Source of the DNA: Thermococcus sp. 2319x1
Lineage (GTDB): Archaea; Methanobacteriota_B; Thermococci; Thermococcales; Thermococcaceae
Length of the DNA stretch: 64,000 nucleotides
Assembly: GCF_001484685.1 (NCBI RefSeq)
Contig: NZ_CP012200.1
Location: 676,321 to 740,320 of the forward strand
Direction of reading: 5' to 3'
Shown: one piece after another, positions 60,849-64,000 of the stretch
Layout of the letters: each line of letters opens with the position of its first letter
How positions within the stretch are numbered: position 1 is the first letter of the stretch
Position numbers and translations under genes: made by a program
The notes under the pieces: generated by a model
What the model was told of the DNA's origin: nothing
Seen by the model: the letters and a program-made list of their open reading frames with translations, nothing else
Databases searched by the model: none

Positions 60849-61541
60849 ATGTCTGAACCAGATATATTTTACATCTTGGGGAACAAGGTGAGGAGGGACT
60901 TGCTCAGCCACTTGACATGTACCGAATGCTACTTCAGCCTGCTCAGCAGCAAGGTTAACGTTTCATCTACTGCCGTCTCAAAACACCTGAAAATAATGGA
61001 AAGAGAAGGGGTTCTGAAGTCTTATGAAAAAGAGGAAGGATTTATTGGGCCCACGCGAAAATATTACTCCATAGCTGTTTCAAAAACGTTTCTTGTAACT
61101 GTCACCCCTAATATATTCTGGTATAAAAGCCTGGACTTAGATTCTCCGGAGAGATTTGAAAGATTTGAAATCAGGCTTGATGAGCTTAACAAATCCCCAA
61201 AAAGCTTACACTCTATGGTGACGGCTCTTATAGATGCAAACAAAAAGTTGGATCAGATAATAGAGGCTTTGAGAATTATTGAGAGCTACAGAAACAATCT
61301 CATGAAGAACATCAAAGAGAGGTATTTGAAAGAAATCGGCGACATGACCCAGCTTGCCATACTCCATTATCTGCTCCTCTATAGAAAAGCAACGGTAGAG
61401 CAATTGAGCGACATTCTAAACCTCAAAGAGAGGGAAATTAAGGAAAAGGCCGAAGAACTCTCAAGGGTAATACCGCTGAACATAAGAGAAAACCTTATAG
61501 AAATTGATGAGGATGAACTAATGAAAAAAGAAGCAAAATGA
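60849..61541 (+). CDS. surR: Sulfur-responsive redox regulator SurR
   Basis: This 230-residue ArsR-type winged-helix regulator has a redox switch, Cys24-Thr-Glu-Cys27 in LTCTECYF. In P. furiosus, oxidation of this pair by sulfur releases SurR from DNA, turning off hydrogenase genes and turning on sulfur reduction genes. The recognition helix lies in VSSTAVSKHLKIMEREGVL, and a C-terminal domain with a second helix-turn-helix (ATVEQLSDILNLKEREIKEK) follows. ATG 60849 gives the known N-terminus MSEPDIFYILGNK. A ferredoxin and flavoprotein gene follow 10 bases later. Confidence 0.95.
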   Translation: MSEPDIFYILGNKVRRDLLSHLTCTECYFSLLSSKVNVSSTAVSKHLKIMEREGVLKSYEKEEGFIGPTRKYYSIAVSKTFLVTVTPNIFWYKSLDLDSPERFERFEIRLDELNKSPKSLHSMVTALIDANKKLDQIIEALRIIESYRNNLMKNIKERYLKEIGDMTQLAILHYLLLYRKATVEQLSDILNLKEREIKEKAEELSRVIPLNIRENLIEIDEDELMKKEAK

Positions 61542-61551
61542 GGGGATTGCC

Positions 61552-61755
61552 ATGCCGGAGAAAATCAGAATCATCGTAAACGAAGATAGATGTTACCTTT
61601 GCGGTGGCTGTGCAGGTGTTTGCCCTGCCCTTGCAATAAGGGTTTCATCTTCGAAATGGGAATTTTTCCAAGATAAGTGCATTTCTTGCAGGATATGTAT
61701 AAACGCGTGTCCCGTAGGGGCTTTAAGTGCAGAACCTCTGGAGGGAGAGCTATGA
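61552..61755 (+). CDS. Ferredoxin, two cluster-binding motifs
   Basis: This 67-residue iron-sulfur protein has [16 protein letters not shown] and [16 protein letters not shown], each binding a 4Fe-4S cluster. It starts 10 bases after surR and overlaps the following flavoprotein (ATGA), to which it probably donates electrons. Confidence 0.92.
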   Translation: MPEKIRIIVNEDRCYLCGGCAGVCPALAIRVSSSKWEFFQDKCISCRICINACPVGALSAEPLEGEL

Positions 61756-62933
61756 GATACGACGTTGTTGTTGTCGGCTCTGGAATAGCGGGCCCAATAG
61801 TCGCCAGAAACGTTGCCAAAGAAGGGTACTCGGTTCTTCTCATAGACAAAAAACCAGCCATAGGTGCCCCAAAGCAGTGTGCCGAGGGGATTAACATAAA
61901 AGTTTTCGAGAAGTACGATATTCCATATGACAGGAGATTCATAAACCGTGAGATTTATGGGGCAAAACTGTATTCTCCCAGTGGTTACGAGCTTGAAATA
62001 AGATACAAAGATGTGAGCGGAGTTATTTTGGAAAGAAAGGTATTTGATAAAATGCTGGCTTTTTATGCCGCAAGGGCTGGGGCCGATGTACTTGCCAGAA
62101 CTGAAGCCCTCGACGTTATCAGGGAAAATGGAGCCATAAAGGGCATAAAAGCAAAACACGAAGGCGAGCTTCTTGAGATATACGCTGATGTTATTGTGGC
62201 AGCGGATGGCGTTGAAAGCACCATAGCGAGGAAAGCCGGAATAAACACCTACGCTCCTCCGCATGAGTTCGACTCCGCATATGAGTACGAAATGCTCATC
62301 GAGGGATTTGATCCGGACATGATCCATCTGTGGTTTGGAAATGAAATAGCGCCGAGAGGTTATGTATGGGTCTTTCCAAAAGATGAGGACAGGGCTAACG
62401 TTGGGATAGGTATAAACTCCGATAACCCAAGGACAGCCAAGTACTACCTCGACAAGTGGCTCGAAGAAAATAAGGTTCCGGCAAAGAAGCTCCTTGAAAT
62501 AAACGTAGGTGTTGTTCCCGTTGGAGGGTTTGTAAAAGAACTTGCTAAAGACAACGTGGTCGTTGTGGGAGATGCCGCTAGACAGGTAAATCCCATCCAT
62601 GGCGGTGGAATGGCGGAGGCCATGGAAGCTGGCACAATAGCAAGCAAGTGGATAGTAAAGGCACTTGAAGAGGAGAATCTCGAGCTTCTAAAGAACTACA
62701 CAAGAGAATGGTGGGAAAAAGACGGTAAAAGGCTCGAGAGGGTTCTTAAAATCAGAAAAGCCGTGGAGAAGTTGACTGATGAAGACTTGGACGTGTTTAT
62801 TCAAGTGCTAAGTGGAGCAGATGCAGAGAAAATTGCAGGTGGGGATTACTTAGAGGTCATAAAAGCCCTCCTCAAACATCCAAAAGTGCTCATGAGCAAA
62901 AGAAGGATGGCACTCCTCAAGGAACTCCTGTGA
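61752..62933 (+). CDS. Digeranylgeranylglycerophospholipid reductase-like FAD protein
   Basis: This is a 393-residue flavoprotein of the geranylgeranyl reductase family. [20 protein letters not shown] binds [23 protein letters not shown] has the conserved cysteine. [35 protein letters not shown] and [20 protein letters not shown] are diagnostic. Saturation of archaeal membrane lipid side chains with electrons from the ferredoxin encoded just upstream is the likely role. The location behind surR suggests redox-linked control of this step. Confidence 0.88.
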   Translation: MRYDVVVVGSGIAGPIVARNVAKEGYSVLLIDKKPAIGAPKQCAEGINIKVFEKYDIPYDRRFINREIYGAKLYSPSGYELEIRYKDVSGVILERKVFDKMLAFYAARAGADVLARTEALDVIRENGAIKGIKAKHEGELLEIYADVIVAADGVESTIARKAGINTYAPPHEFDSAYEYEMLIEGFDPDMIHLWFGNEIAPRGYVWVFPKDEDRANVGIGINSDNPRTAKYYLDKWLEENKVPAKKLLEINVGVVPVGGFVKELAKDNVVVVGDAARQVNPIHGGGMAEAMEAGTIASKWIVKALEEENLELLKNYTREWWEKDGKRLERVLKIRKAVEKLTDEDLDVFIQVLSGADAEKIAGGDYLEVIKALLKHPKVLMSKRRMALLKELL

Positions 62934-62936
62934 TTC

Positions 62937-62953
62937 TAACTTTTAAGTTATAA
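62937..62953. repeat. 17-bp palindromic repeat, second copy (inverted)
   Basis: TAACTTTTAAGTTATAA is the exact reverse complement of the sequence at 41421-41437. It also lies between converging genes and is followed by a further CTAACTTTTA half. Confidence 0.5.
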
Positions 62954-62956
62954 CCT

Positions 62957-64000
62957 CTAACTTTTACCTTTTTCCCGATTTTTGTGGCATTTCATGTCAA
63001 GACACACTTCATATTCCCTGTTGTGCTCCTTGATCTTTACTATTGGAACATTTCCGCACTCAGGGCATGTTTTTCCCGTTGGAATTATCTCGCCCCTTTG
63101 GAGAAGGGGATAAGTAACGTCACAGTTGGGCCAGTTGGAGCAGCCCACAAACCTTTTTCCTGTTTTTCTATTATATTTCACCACCAAGTCGCCGCCGCAT
63201 TTGGGACACTTTCCCACTATTATTGTCTCCATAGATTTTTTCTTTTCAAGGGACTTTTTGATGCTCTCTTCTTCTTCGGCGGTTAGTTCTTTTGTATCGG
63301 CGCTTTTCTTATTCTTTTTGTTTTTCTGGCTCTCTAAAAACGTTTCCAGAAGTTTTCTCCCTATTTCCTCCTCTTTCTTTTTGAACTCCTTTAGAATTCT
63401 TACTAAGGCCTCCTTGGATTCCTCAATGACCTTCTCCCTGCTTATTTTGTTCTGCATTATCTGTTCCATTTTTTCTTCGAACTCCCTCGTTAGTTCAACG
63501 CTTACTATATCAGGGACATTGTTTTCCAAGGCTTCTATCACCTTCATGCCGAGAGGGGTCACCTTTATCTGTTTCTTACCCTCTATGTACCCCCTTGAGT
63601 ATAATGTCTCCAGGATTTGAGCCCTCGTGGCCTTGGTTCCAATGCCCAGGTCTTCCATTTTTTTAATAACGCTTGCTGGAGAATACCTTGCCGGAGGTTT
63701 GGTTTTCTTCTTCTCCCTCTTTATCTGAATAACTTTTATTCGCTCTCCTTCCTCGAACTTTGGAAGCAGAACTTCATCAAATTTAACGTACTTGCCGTAA
63801 ATCTTCAGCCATCCCTCTTTAACTGTTCTCGAACCACTGAGGATAAAGCGGTGGCTGTTTGAGTTTATGATTACTTTCATACTCTCCCTTACGGCAGGAT
63901 CGGCAAATGCAGCTAGGAATCTTCTAACTATCAAATCGTAGAGATTTTGCTCATCTTTGCTTAGCTCTCCAGGTTTAGGTAGCTCACCGGTGGGATATAT
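62957..64000 (-). CDS. topA: DNA topoisomerase I, type IA (5' part off window)
   Basis: The last about 347 codons of a type IA topoisomerase, which relaxes negatively supercoiled DNA. The visible part starts in the core with [20 protein letters not shown] and has the conserved [40 protein letters not shown] and [19 protein letters not shown]. After a Lys-rich linker come two C-terminal zinc ribbons, CPKCGGD...CSNWPNCD and CPECGN...CLDMKCH, that bind single-stranded DNA. The active-site Tyr lies outside the window. It is not reverse gyrase, whose C-terminus lacks these ribbons. Confidence 0.92.
   Translation of the reverse strand: MYPTGELPKPGELSKDEQNLYDLIVRRFLAAFADPAVRESMKVIINSNSHRFILSGSRTVKEGWLKIYGKYVKFDEVLLPKFEEGERIKVIQIKREKKKTKPPARYSPASVIKKMEDLGIGTKATRAQILETLYSRGYIEGKKQIKVTPLGMKVIEALENNVPDIVSVELTREFEEKMEQIMQNKISREKVIEESKEALVRILKEFKKKEEEIGRKLLETFLESQKNKKNKKSADTKELTAEEEESIKKSLEKKKSMETIIVGKCPKCGGDLVVKYNRKTGKRFVGCSNWPNCDVTYPLLQRGEIIPTGKTCPECGNVPIVKIKEHNREYEVCLDMKCHKNREKGKS

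Overview
The window comes from a hyperthermophilic, heterotrophic member of the Thermococcales, most likely a low-GC Thermococcus. Its markers are the redox regulator SurR beside protein disulfide oxidoreductase, a tungsten aldehyde:ferredoxin oxidoreductase with its cofactor genes, archaeal pelota, L15e, NAC, TrmY and HypA/HypB(MinD-type)/HycI, TATA/BRE promoters, GGTGA ribosome binding sites and CCA-encoding tRNA genes. Most genes use A/T-rich codons. One block, about 8.1-16.1 kb, uses clearly more G/C-rich codons.

Layout. 0-7.4 kb is core: signal peptidase (cut by the window edge), DUF531, a TPR-like protein, an M19 dipeptidase, an operon of a methyltransferase, a PP-loop ATPase and an AIR-synthase-like protein, then pelota and ribosomal protein L15e. 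7.4-16.35 kb is an island. It carries a methionine/threonine cluster (metB, a MetV/MetF-like fusion, two MetE-like proteins, aspartate kinase, homoserine kinase, aspartate-semialdehyde dehydrogenase) and is bounded by a 154-bp direct repeat of the 3' end of the L15e gene. Inside it a second aspartokinase and threonine synthase are internally deleted, so the threonine branch is broken here while the methionine branch looks intact. 16.4-19.6 kb is accessory, with broken genes, a secreted toroid-repeat protein and a decayed IS6-like element.

19.6-47.7 kb is mostly core: a COG2112 kinase, an acetamidase pseudogene, PiT/DUF47 phosphate genes, a metallophosphoesterase lipoprotein, tRNA-Arg(CCG), DUF835, an MFS exporter with a palindromic operator, MtaB, prolidase, HflX, NAC, an overlapping TrmJ-Ogt-TPR run, ketopantoate reductase, SerA, ProRS, pyroglutamyl peptidase, a geranylgeranyl-reductase-like flavoprotein and an M32 carboxypeptidase. 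47.8-54.6 kb has a broken inositol-phosphate cytidylyltransferase gene, the AOR-MoaD-radical SAM operon, a 5'-truncated amino acid symporter and a class III aminotransferase/racemase. 54.6-64 kb has hypA-hypB-hycI, a C/D box guide RNA, tRNA-Arg(TCT), AsnRS, an MTA/SAH deaminase, TrmY, pdo and surR in divergent orientation, a ferredoxin-flavoprotein pair and the 3' part of a type IA topoisomerase.

How it fits together. The cell ferments peptides (dipeptidase, prolidase, pyroglutamyl peptidase, M32 peptidase, AOR) and tunes redox flow through SurR. Near-perfect SurR sites lie between pdo and surR and just upstream of the hypA promoter. At least six genes are disrupted (second aspartokinase, threonine synthase, acetamidase, IPCT, AGCS symporter, transposase), which suggests ongoing loss of biosynthetic and accessory functions. 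No CRISPR array, integrase or obvious defence system was seen.
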